From the NCBI GenBank assembly GCA_021155965.1, contig JAJNBJ010000002.1, forward strand, positions 186,001-250,000: DNA of 64,000 bases, read 5' to 3'. Below, in pieces: positions 1 through 8,727 of the stretch. Made by a program: the position numbers and the translations under genes. How positions within the stretch are numbered: position 1 is the stretch's first letter; each line of letters starts with the position of its first letter. The notes below the pieces were generated by a model. That model was not told the origin of the DNA. It did no database searches and was given only the letters and a program-made list of their open reading frames with translations. Source of the DNA: Flavipsychrobacter sp. (GTDB taxonomy: Bacteria > Bacteroidota > Bacteroidia > Chitinophagales > Chitinophagaceae).

Positions 1-1
1 G

Positions 2-835
2 TTCACATTTGAAGTGAAAGCCGCAAATGAAGATGGAGTAGCTTCCGATAGCGTAGCCTCTATTACCATCATTGCCGAAGCCCCATTCTGGCAGCAATGG
101 TGGTTTTATGTGCTCCTTACCATACTAGGTGCTGCTGTGGTCACTTTACTGTTCATTATCCGCATCAGGAAAATAAGAAGTGAAGCTGATACACGAAACC
201 AGCTTATTACATCGCAGCTTACTGCACTCAAAGCGCAAATGAACCCGCACTTCATGTACAACACACTTAATTCGATACAGGACCTCATTTTGCAGAACGA
301 TATTAAAAGCACTAACTATTACCTCAGCCGTTACAGCACACTCATGCGCAAGATCCTCGACTCATCGGGGCACAACGAAATAGAACTGGCGGAAGAAATA
401 GAGATATTGCAACTCTATATGGAACTCGAAAAGCTAAGATTTGGCAATGATTTCACCTACGCTATATCAGTACCTGATACAATAGGAAAAAGCATACTAC
501 TGCCATCTATGATCATACAGCCTTTTGTTGAAAATGCCATAAAACATGGCCTGTTGCACAAAAAAGGGCCAAAAATGCTTGAAATAACTTTCGATAAACA
601 AGGAACGAACCTCATATGCACCATAAAAGATAATGGTGTTGGCAGAAAGAAAGCAGCAGAGATCAAAGAGCGCTCTCCCATTCCCCATAAGTCATTCGCC
701 ACAAAAGCAACCGAACGGCGCCTGGAACTGGTGAATATGGGCCGCTTGCACAAAATAAAACTGGCAATAACAGACAATAAGGAGAACGGCATACCCACAG
801 GCACAGAAGTAAGGCTGGAAATACCAATGGAATGA
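2..835 (+). CDS. LytS/YehU-type sensor histidine kinase, C-terminal part (cut by window edge)
   Basis: This is the 3' end of a membrane sensor kinase; the frame is open to the first base, so the real start lies outside the window. The first ~25 codons (FTFEVKAANEDGVAS) resemble the end of a Y_Y_Y domain, which in this family follows a periplasmic Reg_prop beta-propeller. One membrane helix follows (FWQQWWFYVLL onward), then a His_kinase domain of the LytS type. It has the phospho-acceptor motif NPHFMYNTLNSI, the N-box PFVENAIKHG and the G-box DNGVGR, and lacks the longer HisKA type of dimerisation helix. The LytTR regulator begins 97 bp downstream and is its likely phosphotransfer partner. 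The family normally senses extracytoplasmic polymers or sugars; the ligand cannot be read here. Confidence 0.9.
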   Translation, partial: FTFEVKAANEDGVASDSVASITIIAEAPFWQQWWFYVLLTILGAAVVTLLFIIRIRKIRSEADTRNQLITSQLTALKAQMNPHFMYNTLNSIQDLILQNDIKSTNYYLSRYSTLMRKILDSSGHNEIELAEEIEILQLYMELEKLRFGNDFTYAISVPDTIGKSILLPSMIIQPFVENAIKHGLLHKKGPKMLEITFDKQGTNLICTIKDNGVGRKKAAEIKERSPIPHKSFATKATERRLELVNMGRLHKIKLAITDNKENGIPTGTEVRLEIPME

Positions 836-852
836 ACCAATGCCTTTCGTTA

Positions 853-891
853 ATGAACTGAAATCAACCGTTCATGAGTTTTTTTGTGAAC
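853..891 (+). promoter_or_regulatory. candidate LytTR-type operator upstream of the response regulator
   Basis: Three short words lie here: ATGAACTG (853-860), GTTCATGA (870-877) and GTGAAC (886-891). The first two form an inverted arrangement, and ACCGTTCAT (867-875) fits the published LytTR half-site pattern [TA][AC][CA]GTTN[AG][TG]. The same three words recur just upstream of the NHL gene at 1857. The last word overlaps the -33 element, so binding could affect initiation. Function is inferred. Confidence 0.45.
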
Positions 892-915
892 AAATCCGTA
901 AATAAAATAGTTTTG
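883..915 (+). promoter_or_regulatory. Bacteroidota-type promoter of the response regulator
   Basis: A TTTG (-33 element, 883-886) is followed after 21 bp by TAGTTTTG (908-915), a perfect match to the TAnnTTTG -7 motif of Bacteroidota. It lies 17 bp before the ATG at 933, so the regulator may be transcribed separately from the kinase with a very short leader. Confidence 0.55.
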
Positions 916-932
916 CCTAATTGAAGGAACCT

Positions 933-1709
933 ATGCCGGATACAGGTAAGATACAGGCTATTATTATAGACGACGAGCTTAGGGCGCGTAATAGCTTAAG
1001 CAAGCTGGTTACAGACTATAATCCGAATGTGGAAATAATAGCCATGTGTGCCTGTGTGCCCGAGGGAGTGCTGGCTATAAACCAGAAGCGGCCGCAGCTT
1101 GTTTTCCTTGACATTGAAATGCCCGAATATAACGGTTTCGAACTGCTCTCATTTTTCAGGGACATAGATTTTCACATCATCTTTGTTACGGCCTACAACG
1201 AATACGCTTTGAAAGCTTTCGAAGTTTCTGCCGTTGATTACTTGTTAAAACCGGTAGATATTGATAAGCTGAAAGCCGCAATAAGCAAGGTAGACCAAAA
1301 GTTGAGCACTTATGATATGCAGAGCAAAATGGATGTGCTCAAAGAAACATTCAAAACCGGCCAATTCAACAGGATTGCGCTGCCGGTATCTGAAGGCCTC
1401 TTGTTCGTGGAAGTACCGGACATTGTTTACCTGGAAGCCGAGGGAGCTTATACTACCGTTTGGCTCCAGAATGGCTCTAAAATACTGGTGAGCAAGAAAA
1501 TGAAATTCTTTGAAGAGATACTCGAGGCCAGGCAAAACTTCTTCAGGTCGCACCGCTCATTCATTGTAAATATTAACTTCCTGAAGAAGTATAGTAAAAA
1601 TGAAGGCTCCCTCACACTAGATAATGGTAAAGTAGCCTATATCTCCCGCGATCGTAAAGCAGAGTTTGAAGAACTGCTGAAACAAAACAAATTGACAGTA
1701 GGATTTTGA
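933..1709 (+). CDS. LytTR-family response regulator
   Basis: Response regulator of 258 aa. The receiver domain (about residues 7-125) has the acidic pair DD13-14, the phospho-acceptor Asp at about residue 60 (VFLDIEMPEYNGFELL), the TAY switch motif and the conserved Lys in LLKPVD. A LytTR DNA-binding domain follows (about 150-250) with the typical YLEAEGAYT and FFRSHRSFIVN segments. I chose ATG 933 over the in-frame TTG at 921 because AAGGA (924-928) sits just before the ATG. The gene directly follows the LytS-type kinase, its probable partner. Upstream palindromic words shared with the next gene suggest autoregulation plus control of that gene, which is inference. Confidence 0.93.
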   Translation: MPDTGKIQAIIIDDELRARNSLSKLVTDYNPNVEIIAMCACVPEGVLAINQKRPQLVFLDIEMPEYNGFELLSFFRDIDFHIIFVTAYNEYALKAFEVSAVDYLLKPVDIDKLKAAISKVDQKLSTYDMQSKMDVLKETFKTGQFNRIALPVSEGLLFVEVPDIVYLEAEGAYTTVWLQNGSKILVSKKMKFFEEILEARQNFFRSHRSFIVNINFLKKYSKNEGSLTLDNGKVAYISRDRKAEFEELLKQNKLTVGF

Positions 1710-1731
1710 TAATTCACCACCCCGCAAGTAG

Positions 1732-1760
1732 AAGGCAACCTATAAACCGGTTGCCTTTTT
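1732..1760 (+). terminator. rho-independent terminator after the response regulator
   Basis: The 9-bp stem AAGGCAACC (1732-1740) / GGTTGCCTT (1749-1757) has an 8-nt loop and runs into TTTTT. It separates the regulator from the NHL gene, which therefore needs its own promoter. Confidence 0.85.
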
Positions 1761-1798
1761 ACTGTTCATGAACTGGAACAGTCATTTCGTGAACTTTG
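1761..1798 (+). promoter_or_regulatory. candidate LytTR-type operator and promoter of the secreted NHL protein
   Basis: The perfect 10-bp palindrome GTTCATGAAC (1764-1773) contains GTTCATGA and overlaps ATGAACTG (1768-1775); GTGAAC follows at 1789-1794. All three words also occur at 853-891 before the regulator gene. GTGAAC runs into GAACTTTG (1791-1798), which matches seven of eight positions of the TAnnTTTG -7 motif. I read this as the control region of the gene at 1857, probably bound by the adjacent LytTR regulator (inference). Confidence 0.45.
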
Positions 1799-1856
1799 CA
1801 CTTACATGCTGCAACAACCATCCGACTTTTGATCTGCAAAACAAAAAACTATAATT

Positions 1857-3653
1857 ATGAAAAAGCGCTACTTATCAAAACTCATTATAGCGGCCGTTTA
1901 TCTTGCAGCTATAGTAATAGCCACGATCTCACATGCACAAACCATCAGCACTTTTGCAGGCAATGGCACAGGTGCCCTGGCAGGGGATGGCGGGGCCGCA
2001 ACCGCAGCATCCCTGCGTTTCCCCTACAACATTAGTATTGACGGAGCCGGCAATAAGTATATTGCAGATTGGGGAAATCATGTTATCCGGAAAATAACCC
2101 CATCCGGAACGATCACCAGGTTTGCAGGAACCGGAGTGCCTGCCTTCGGTGGGAATGGGGGACCGGCAACAGCAGCCTTGTTAAACCAACCTGCTGATAT
2201 AGCCTTTGACGGTTCCGGTAACTTATATTTTTCTGATAATGGTAATAATATGATCCGTAAGATCGATGGCTCGGGAACTATTACTACCATAGTTGGTACT
2301 GGTTCCCCAGGATCCGGTGGTGATGGAGGGGCGGCAACGGCCGCAACTATAACTTACCCAAGAGGAATAGCATTTGATCCCGCAGGCAACCTCTATTTTG
2401 CAGATGCAGCCAACGAGGTGATACGAAAAGTAACTGCATCGGGTATAATCAGCAGAGTTGCCGGCAATGGAACTGCAGGGATGGCGGGCGATGGCGGGCC
2501 TGCTACCGCAGCCCAACTAAATTACCCCCAAGATGTAATATGCGATGCTTCCGGGAATCTGTACATAGCTGATAAAGATAACCACAAGGTACGGATGGTA
2601 ACCCCGGCCGGCATTATATCCACCTTCGCAGGTGTTGGCGCATCAGGGTTCACTGGTGATGGCGGGCCTGCCAGCGCCGCTCACCTTTTTTACCCATCCG
2701 GGTTGTATATAGATACCTATGGAAATATGTATGTGGGAGATGGCGGGAATAACCGTGTGCGTAAGATAAAGCCATCCGGTATCATCTCTACTGTAGCCGG
2801 TACCGGCACTTACGGTTTCAGCGGAGATGGTGGGCCTGCTACCGCGGCTACAATGAAAAGCCCAAACGGCACTGCTAAAGATGCCAGCGGCAACCTGTAT
2901 ATTTGCGATGAGGGTAACCATCGTGTAAGAAAAGTAACTCCGACACCTATCACTTTGTCAGGTAGCGGAACTGTTTGTGTTGGGTCTACAGCTACTCTCA
3001 CAGCATCGGAAACAGGCGGCACCTGGACAAGCGGCATAACAGGTTATGCTACAGTTGGTTCTTCTTCAGGCATTGTTACGGGTGTTGCTGCAGGCATCGT
3101 GAATATCACCTATGTCGAAAGCGGGATAACCAGTATAAAAACAATTACAGTAAACTCTTTACCAAGCCCCATCACCGGCACATTCACCGTTTGCGTGGGT
3201 GCATCTACGCATTTAACAAGCAGTTCCGGCGGTGGCGCATGGGCCAGCAGCAGCCCCTCCATAGGCAGTGTAGATCCATTGGGAAATGTTACAGGCGTAA
3301 GTGCCGGCACAACTGTCATTACCTATATGGTAATACCCTCGATGTGCCAGACAATAGCCGTTGTTACCGTTGATCCTTGTTCTACAACATCTGTAAATGA
3401 ACAAAGTACACCGGGCGGGGTAACAGTCTATCCCAACCCGGCTGGTGGGCAGTTTAACATGACCATTCCTGCAAACACAACCATGATACAGGTAATTGAT
3501 AACCTGGGCAGGATTGTAGTATCAAAAAACATAGAAACAACCTTATCACCATCGATAAGTTTCACCGCAGATATACTTCCATCAGGGCAGTACATCATTA
3601 AAACTTTTACACGCGAACAGGTTTATACAAACAAGCTCGTTATTACCCGGTAG
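1857..3653 (+). CDS. secreted NHL six-bladed propeller / Ig-like protein with T9SS sorting tail
   Basis: Protein of 598 aa: a signal peptide ending near ISHAQ, then six NHL repeats (residues ~30-360). Each repeat carries a core like DGSGNLYFSDNGNNMIRKI and a glycine-rich GDGGPATAA turn, enough for one closed six-bladed beta-propeller. Two Ig-like (Big_2-like) repeats follow (~365-510), then a T9SS type A sorting domain starting near VYPNPAGGQF. It should be exported across the inner membrane by Sec and across the outer membrane by T9SS, then released or anchored. It is a minimal version of the 3,111-aa and >8,000-aa proteins further along, with the same module order. A terminator separates it from the upstream regulator. 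No enzymatic motif is visible; a binding or adhesion role is likely. Confidence 0.9.
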   Translation: MKKRYLSKLIIAAVYLAAIVIATISHAQTISTFAGNGTGALAGDGGAATAASLRFPYNISIDGAGNKYIADWGNHVIRKITPSGTITRFAGTGVPAFGGNGGPATAALLNQPADIAFDGSGNLYFSDNGNNMIRKIDGSGTITTIVGTGSPGSGGDGGAATAATITYPRGIAFDPAGNLYFADAANEVIRKVTASGIISRVAGNGTAGMAGDGGPATAAQLNYPQDVICDASGNLYIADKDNHKVRMVTPAGIISTFAGVGASGFTGDGGPASAAHLFYPSGLYIDTYGNMYVGDGGNNRVRKIKPSGIISTVAGTGTYGFSGDGGPATAATMKSPNGTAKDASGNLYICDEGNHRVRKVTPTPITLSGSGTVCVGSTATLTASETGGTWTSGITGYATVGSSSGIVTGVAAGIVNITYVESGITSIKTITVNSLPSPITGTFTVCVGASTHLTSSSGGGAWASSSPSIGSVDPLGNVTGVSAGTTVITYMVIPSMCQTIAVVTVDPCSTTSVNEQSTPGGVTVYPNPAGGQFNMTIPANTTMIQVIDNLGRIVVSKNIETTLSPSISFTADILPSGQYIIKTFTREQVYTNKLVITR

Positions 3654-3711
3654 TTATCGGAGGAATGTTAGAAAGATAACTCCCACAGGGATGCGTTTAA
3701 AGGGGGCGTAG

Positions 3712-3740
3712 CAGCGGCAAGTCTTTGCCGCTGTTTTTTT
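3712..3740 (+). terminator. rho-independent terminator after the NHL protein gene
   Basis: The 9-bp stem CAGCGGCAA (3712-3720) / TTGCCGCTG (3725-3733) has a 4-nt loop, followed by seven T. Confidence 0.9.
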
Positions 3741-3829
3741 ATGGGCTTTTTCCATCAATTCATGATAAAAAGTACATTTTTTCATCATAGATTACTATCT
3801 TTATCCCACTAATCAAACTAATTCACACA

Positions 3830-4546
3830 ATGAAGAATTCTAAACTAATAGTCTTCAGTGCCTTTGTTATGGCATTATTTACCGGTTTTATCATCTTTTC
3901 CTCTTGTTCCCGTACCAATTGCGACAAAATTATTTGCCAGAATGGTGGCACTTGCGCCGATGGAAAATGCACCTGCCTGGCAGGTTTCACAGGCGCCCTC
4001 TGCCAAAGCAGGGCTAACAGCGCTATCCAATATATCAATAATGCGTTTACACCCATAACCATATCGGTAAACGGAGATACCAGGATAATTCCCGTAGGCG
4101 GTTCGGTAGCTTATGGCGGGCAATATGGCCTGGCCGCAACCGGCACAGCTACTACTGCAGGAAACGGCGCAATGCTGGGCGTTACCACAGATGGCGGAAA
4201 AGTGGGCCTTACCATCAACTGGCCTATAGATAATATTTTCCCGGCAACAGATACATTAAGGGTACCAATGGATGTTGGCGCTACCTGGTTCTTCTTAAGA
4301 ATAGCCAACGTAAGCAGCCGCAACATTATCAACTACTACGTAAACTACCAGTTCAGCTACGGCGAAGAATACCAGGATGTAACAATACCTAACAACGGTA
4401 CTACTTATGGTATGGGTTACTATCTGGCTTATCCATACTCCAACGTACAAACCCAGTCAACAAGCAGCACAACGCCAAAGATCGACTGGAGAGCGGTAAC
4501 GCTACCATTCACCAGCAACCAGTCTGCCACGGTAACCATCAACTAA
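3830..4546 (+). CDS. EGF-like domain lipoprotein
   Basis: Predicted lipoprotein of 238 aa. The N-terminal hydrophobic segment ends in a lipobox (FIIFSSC), so the mature protein would start at about Cys26. It is followed at once by a compact EGF-like module with six cysteines (CDKIICQNGGTCADGKCTC and then GFTGALC). The remaining ~180 residues are rich in Thr, Asn, Gly and Tyr and look like beta-structure, with no family I recognise. It stands alone between two terminators. Such EGF-headed lipoproteins are common in Bacteroidota with unknown function. A surface or periplasm-facing envelope location is inferred. Confidence 0.8.
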   Translation: MKNSKLIVFSAFVMALFTGFIIFSSCSRTNCDKIICQNGGTCADGKCTCLAGFTGALCQSRANSAIQYINNAFTPITISVNGDTRIIPVGGSVAYGGQYGLAATGTATTAGNGAMLGVTTDGGKVGLTINWPIDNIFPATDTLRVPMDVGATWFFLRIANVSSRNIINYYVNYQFSYGEEYQDVTIPNNGTTYGMGYYLAYPYSNVQTQSTSSTTPKIDWRAVTLPFTSNQSATVTIN

Positions 4547-4566
4547 AGCTGTTCTATACAATATTT

Positions 4567-4597
4567 AAAGAGGCGGCCATTAGCCGCCTCTTTCTTT
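4567..4597. terminator. bidirectional terminator between convergent genes
   Basis: The perfect 11-bp stem AAAGAGGCGGC (4567-4577) / GCCGCCTCTTT (4583-4593) has a 5-nt loop, with T-rich flanks in both directions. It ends the EGF-lipoprotein gene and overlaps the stop codon of the minus-strand glycosylase gene. Confidence 0.85.
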
Positions 4598-4936
4598 TAT
4601 CCGTGCCTTTATCATGGTAATGGCAGCGCTCGTAGGTTTGTAATCGTTGTATAGTTCAGGGGGCAATCCGCTGAATGCATCGCCAAAGCACGTCATGTTA
4701 TACCCTCTCGATGTACATTCCGCATACAACTCTTCATACCGGCAGTGCAGGTATTTAAGCTTATTATAGAAGAACTTAACATGCCCTTTGCCTAAAGTGA
4801 ATTTATCCGGAATATCAGCCACCTTTGCTTTCCCCGACTTTATTGCATTCGGTATCCGCACTATTTCCCTGTGTTCGGCAATAAGGTGCTGCCTGCTTAA
4901 CTTTTTAGGAGGAATGCCTGCATTGATCCTTGTCAT
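4580..4936 (-). CDS. pyrimidine-dimer DNA glycosylase, T4 endonuclease V (DenV) family
   Basis: Protein of 118 aa that aligns over its whole length with phage T4 endonuclease V. The N-terminus MTRIN is conserved, including Thr2, whose alpha-amino group is the catalytic nucleophile. It is followed by QHLIAEHREIVR with the equivalent of catalytic Glu23 (here Glu24), LGKGHVKFFYNKL and ECTSRGYN. It excises the 5' base of cyclobutane pyrimidine dimers and nicks the abasic site by beta-elimination. It is about 20 residues shorter than the T4 enzyme, lacking the C-terminal WYKYYGK-like tail that helps hold the dimer. The start codon overlaps the stop of the DUF58 gene by 4 nt, so the two are translationally coupled. 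Confidence 0.88.
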   Translation of the reverse strand: MTRINAGIPPKKLSRQHLIAEHREIVRIPNAIKSGKAKVADIPDKFTLGKGHVKFFYNKLKYLHCRYEELYAECTSRGYNMTCFGDAFSGLPPELYNDYKPTSAAITMIKARIKERGG

Positions 4937-6318
4937 AATATGCCGGTGGTTACGGAACTTTTGTTCAGAATTTCTTCAATTTCTTTTTCTCTCTTCTGCA
5001 CCTGCAGCCTCATAGGAGAGAATGTCCAGCGGGTACGCAATTTTGAAAGCCTGTCCTGCGGCGGCTGGAAGATAAGCCTGCCAATAAGGTTCAATGCCGC
5101 ATAATGTTTGAACACATTGGATACCTTAACAAAATACACAACGGTAGAGGCATCGCAGCGGTCAAGGATATTCCTGAGTTCCTGCGGATCTGTTAGCGAA
5201 GAGATACACAGCACCGTACCGCTCTTTGTATTGAAGTATTGTTGCAGTGCAGTATCCCTGTGCCATATGCTGTTGCTGATGATGCGTGCGCTTTTCTCCT
5301 CCTCGGTCAATTGTTCGGGAATATTGAACGATTGGTCTGGTATGTAACGCATCTCCCATTCTTTATGCGAAAGCGTATCATAGATGGTCCACACGCTGTT
5401 CTTATAATAGTTCAGCATTTCTTTCAGGTAGCCTTCGCCCAGCCATTGAGTTTTCACGGCGGCGTAGAACGATGCATAGAAATACAAATGCGATGCATAT
5501 GGTTCAAACATCTCCGGCACCCGCACCACCAGTTCCCGGTTCTTGGCATATACCTTCCACACAATACGGCGTACATCATCCCCTGCTTCAAAATCTTTGT
5601 AGTTCAGCGGTTCCCCTTCCACGCGCCTCAATTGCTCTATACGCACATCCATGGTCTCCGTCTTCTTGGGGAAAACATCAGCATTTTCCTTACCGGTCAA
5701 TATGGGTGGCTGATAGAAATGCCCGCTCACGGGCTGTTCTGATGCCAGGGAGAACAGGTGCAGCATATCCTGGAAGTAAATAAAGCCGCCCTTAATGTCG
5801 TACTCCTTTATATCCGGTAGCACTATCCTGCTTTTGCCTGCTATAGCTATTCTTGTAAAACTCTGTTCTTTCCATTTATTCGACAACAGGCTGAAGCGGT
5901 CGGTAAATACATTATCATCGTAAAACAGCCTGCCCTTCACAAACCCCAGCAGCGGCCTGATCACTCCATCCAACTGCGCATTCAGGAAAAGCTTGTTCTC
6001 TCCACCCTTCTTGGTCTCGGTCGTGAATTGTACCTGCAGCTTATTTCCCTTCCTGCTGCGCAACCATAAGTAATGAAAGTAACTGAAAAAAGTACTGAGT
6101 ATTGACAAGCCTACAAGCCCCACCACAAACCACAGTACCATTTTGCCCATCAGCAGGATAAAGGGCAGGAACTGAGATGGGTCTTCCCCTTTTGGCGTAG
6201 GTTTATAGAGTATTTTGTATGCCCCCCAAATGACAAGCACACAGAGTAATGTATTTAGTGTAAATGGAAAATACTGCAGTGCATAGCGAATTTTCCATTT
6301 TATTTGTTTCCACTTCAT
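4933..6318 (-). CDS. DUF58 domain membrane protein
   Basis: Protein of 461 aa with two N-terminal membrane segments (about residues 18-36 and 52-83) and a soluble part. The soluble part contains the DUF58 hallmark FEAGDDVRRIVWKVYAKNREL at about 240-260, followed by a vWA-like region. DUF58 proteins usually sit beside a MoxR AAA+ ATPase and vWA proteins and are thought to act in complex assembly. No MoxR gene is seen here; the only partner is the downstream glycosylase in a 4-nt overlap. Function unknown; family assignment confident. Confidence 0.85.
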   Translation of the reverse strand: MKWKQIKWKIRYALQYFPFTLNTLLCVLVIWGAYKILYKPTPKGEDPSQFLPFILLMGKMVLWFVVGLVGLSILSTFFSYFHYLWLRSRKGNKLQVQFTTETKKGGENKLFLNAQLDGVIRPLLGFVKGRLFYDDNVFTDRFSLLSNKWKEQSFTRIAIAGKSRIVLPDIKEYDIKGGFIYFQDMLHLFSLASEQPVSGHFYQPPILTGKENADVFPKKTETMDVRIEQLRRVEGEPLNYKDFEAGDDVRRIVWKVYAKNRELVVRVPEMFEPYASHLYFYASFYAAVKTQWLGEGYLKEMLNYYKNSVWTIYDTLSHKEWEMRYIPDQSFNIPEQLTEEEKSARIISNSIWHRDTALQQYFNTKSGTVLCISSLTDPQELRNILDRCDASTVVYFVKVSNVFKHYAALNLIGRLIFQPPQDRLSKLRTRWTFSPMRLQVQKREKEIEEILNKSSVTTGIL

Positions 6319-6429
6319 AGTACGCAGTACAATACAGGCATGAAAATAAAGAATGCTGCGCTAACCTTTTTGTTAATTTTCGCAAATAAGGGGGTAACAA
6401 AAGTAGTAGGCCAAATTACAACCCGGCAA

Positions 6430-7719
6430 CTACGACACTTTATCAGCTTCCTTTACGCCCAATTCTATTTGTTTGCGTGTCGGCAATAGTATCAATCGCA
6501 GCGTGGTGTCATTGGTAAAATAGCTCACAGCCCAGTTAAAAAAGGTGAGCAGCTTGTTGCGCACGCTCAGTATCAGCATCAGGTGCAGGAACATCCAGGT
6601 AAACCATGCCAGCCTGCCCTGGAAGCTGAATTTGGGAAGGTCCACAACTGCTTTGTGCTTACCGATCGTTGCCATTGTGCCGGGATTTTTATACATAAAC
6701 TCCCTCAGCTGCTCATTCTTCAGCATTCGTCTCAGGTTATCTGCAAGATTTTTGGCCTGGTTTATTGCCACATTTGCCAGCTGCGGGTGCCCTTTGGGGA
6801 AATCCTTTGTTTCCATATAGGCAATATCCCCTAAGGCAAATATGTTGTCCAGGCCCTCTACCCTGTTATACGCATCCACTTTTATACGGTTGCCTTTTAC
6901 TTTCACATTATCCGGCAGCCCTGCAAGCATGTTTCCCGTTACACCTGCCGTCCATATCATATTGCGGGTCTGTATTGTTTTGCCATCGCTCAGGCTCAGT
7001 ACTTTACCGTCATAGTCTTTCACCTGGGTATTGAAGACTAAATTCACACCCATTGCCTCCAGGTATTCCTGCGATCTTATTTGAGACGGCAGGCTCATAT
7101 TCTGCAGGGTATGTGCCATTCCCTCCACCAGGTATATTTTCAGCCTGGAAAAATCCATGTCCGGGTAATCCTTTGGCAAAACGAACTTTTTCATTTCTGC
7201 CAGTGAACCGGCAAGTTCCACGCCTGTTGGCCCGCCCCCTACTACCACAATGTTCATTATTCCCTCCAGTTGTTCCGGGGTTGCACTCAGTGCATCTTCA
7301 AAATTGAGCAGTATCCTGTTCCGCAATGCTATCGCATCATTGGTCGATTTCATTGGGAATGAGTATTGCTCAAAATTTTTATTGCCAAAAAAATTGGTGG
7401 TGCAGCCGGTAGCTATCACCAGGTAGTCATAACTGAAATTGCCCTCGTCTGTTATCACCAGCTTACCCGTAATATCCACTTGCTTCACTTTCGCTATGCG
7501 CACATGCACATGGCGTTCTTTCTGAAAAACCTTACGTAACGGAAATGAAATAGCGCTTGGCTCAAGCCTCGCCGTGGCTACCTGGTATAGTAATGGCTGG
7601 AACTGGTGAAAATTATACTGGTCTATCAGAACAGTTTCATAATCAGTATGCTTCAGCCTCCGGGCTATTTGCAGCCCGGCAAACCCTGCACCTATTATGA
7701 CTACTTTTTTGCCCATCAT
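6430..7719 (-). CDS. ndh: type II NADH dehydrogenase (NDH-2)
   Basis: Flavoprotein of 429 aa that oxidises NADH and reduces quinone at the inner face of the membrane without pumping protons. The FAD-binding Rossmann motif GAGFAG lies at residues 10-15, the NAD(H)-binding GGGPTG at about 161-166, and the second FAD contact NIFALGDIAY near 290. A hydrophobic amphipathic C-terminal region (FTWMFLHLMLILSV onward) fits the membrane-anchoring helices of NDH-2. Length is normal for the family. A second Met is at codon 2. It stands 111 bp upstream of the DUF58 gene on the same strand and 37 bp downstream of the TPR gene. Confidence 0.93.
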   Translation of the reverse strand: MMGKKVVIIGAGFAGLQIARRLKHTDYETVLIDQYNFHQFQPLLYQVATARLEPSAISFPLRKVFQKERHVHVRIAKVKQVDITGKLVITDEGNFSYDYLVIATGCTTNFFGNKNFEQYSFPMKSTNDAIALRNRILLNFEDALSATPEQLEGIMNIVVVGGGPTGVELAGSLAEMKKFVLPKDYPDMDFSRLKIYLVEGMAHTLQNMSLPSQIRSQEYLEAMGVNLVFNTQVKDYDGKVLSLSDGKTIQTRNMIWTAGVTGNMLAGLPDNVKVKGNRIKVDAYNRVEGLDNIFALGDIAYMETKDFPKGHPQLANVAINQAKNLADNLRRMLKNEQLREFMYKNPGTMATIGKHKAVVDLPKFSFQGRLAWFTWMFLHLMLILSVRNKLLTFFNWAVSYFTNDTTLRLILLPTRKQIELGVKEADKVS

Positions 7720-7756
7720 TGGTCCATCACACCTATCAACTTATCAACCAGCTAAC

Positions 7757-8590
7757 CTACTGGCAATACTGCTTGGAATATGATTCTGCCTGCGGGTTCT
7801 TCAGCTTAAACGCCATCCTGAAATCGCCGCATGCACTATCCTTCACCTTCATCTGTATATAATACATGCCACGGTAAATATACGCCTGCGACCACATAGG
7901 GTTCAACTGCATGGCAGTATTTATGTCCTCAATGGCAGCACGGTAATTTTTCATTTCGCCATATGCCACACTGCGGTTCACATAACCCATGGCATGGCTT
8001 GGCGCCAGCTTCACTTCCATGTCAAAATCGCTTATGGCCGCATCATAATCCTTAATTGCAAACTCGCACGATCCGCGCATACTATATACCAGATAAAAAT
8101 CAGGCCGTACTTTTATTGCAGAATCGAATATGGCGATAGCCATTCGGTGGTCTCCTTTTGCATATGCTTTCCTGCCCAGTGCCAGCAAACCCACAAAAAG
8201 ATCTCTTTTCAGCGCAACTGCCTTGTTCAAGTCGTTTGTGCTGCGCTGCTCATCGCCTACCAGTTCTGCAAGGCTCGAACGGCCAAAGTACCCCAGGGCA
8301 AAGTTGGGATTGATCTTCAGTGTTTTATCAAAATAGAGCATTGAATTATTGAAGTCGCCCTGCACCTGGTAAACCTGTGCCAGCTGGTACGTAGCCTGCC
8401 AGTTATTACTGTCTGCTTCCAACGCCTTTTCAAATTCTTTTATGGCCTCTGGTATCTTATCATTGAACAGGTAGTCATTTCCCTTGTAAAAATGCTCTTT
8501 CGATGCATTGGGCTTGCTTTCACTTTGGTTGCATGACCAGAACGCAAACAAAACAAACAGTGTTAGCAATGATGAAAATATCCGGTACAT
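7757..8590 (-). CDS. tetratricopeptide-repeat lipoprotein
   Basis: Predicted lipoprotein of 277 aa. I start it at the Met encoded at 8590 because that gives a clean lipoprotein signal ending in FAFWSC (Cys20); the frame extends 23 codons further upstream without signal-like sequence. At least six TPR units follow (for example AIKEFEKALEADSNNWQATY and SMLYFDKTLKINPNFALGY), covering almost the whole mature chain. TPR arrays are scaffolds for protein binding; no catalytic domain is present. The downstream gene is ndh, 37 bp away, so the two could be co-transcribed, but no functional link is evident. Confidence 0.85.
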   Translation of the reverse strand: MYRIFSSLLTLFVLFAFWSCNQSESKPNASKEHFYKGNDYLFNDKIPEAIKEFEKALEADSNNWQATYQLAQVYQVQGDFNNSMLYFDKTLKINPNFALGYFGRSSLAELVGDEQRSTNDLNKAVALKRDLFVGLLALGRKAYAKGDHRMAIAIFDSAIKVRPDFYLVYSMRGSCEFAIKDYDAAISDFDMEVKLAPSHAMGYVNRSVAYGEMKNYRAAIEDINTAMQLNPMWSQAYIYRGMYYIQMKVKDSACGDFRMAFKLKNPQAESYSKQYCQ

Positions 8591-8727
8591 TTCTGTATAA
8601 ATTTTCAGAAAAGATACCGTGAAATAAACAATCGACCAACATAAAACATTTTTAGCCATTCATAAATGAACAACTGCGGATGTTTTTTACCCCGCAGTTA
8701 ATCCCTGACCCCAAAAAGTTTTATTGA

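Noticed and set aside
3757-3770. A further LytTR-like site before the EGF lipoprotein gene
   Set aside because: Only TTCATGA (3759-3765) is shared with the sites at 853 and 1764; the accompanying words are missing, so chance is likely.
5239-5742. 167-codon plus-strand frame
   Set aside because: It is antisense to the DUF58 gene and has no recognisable domain.
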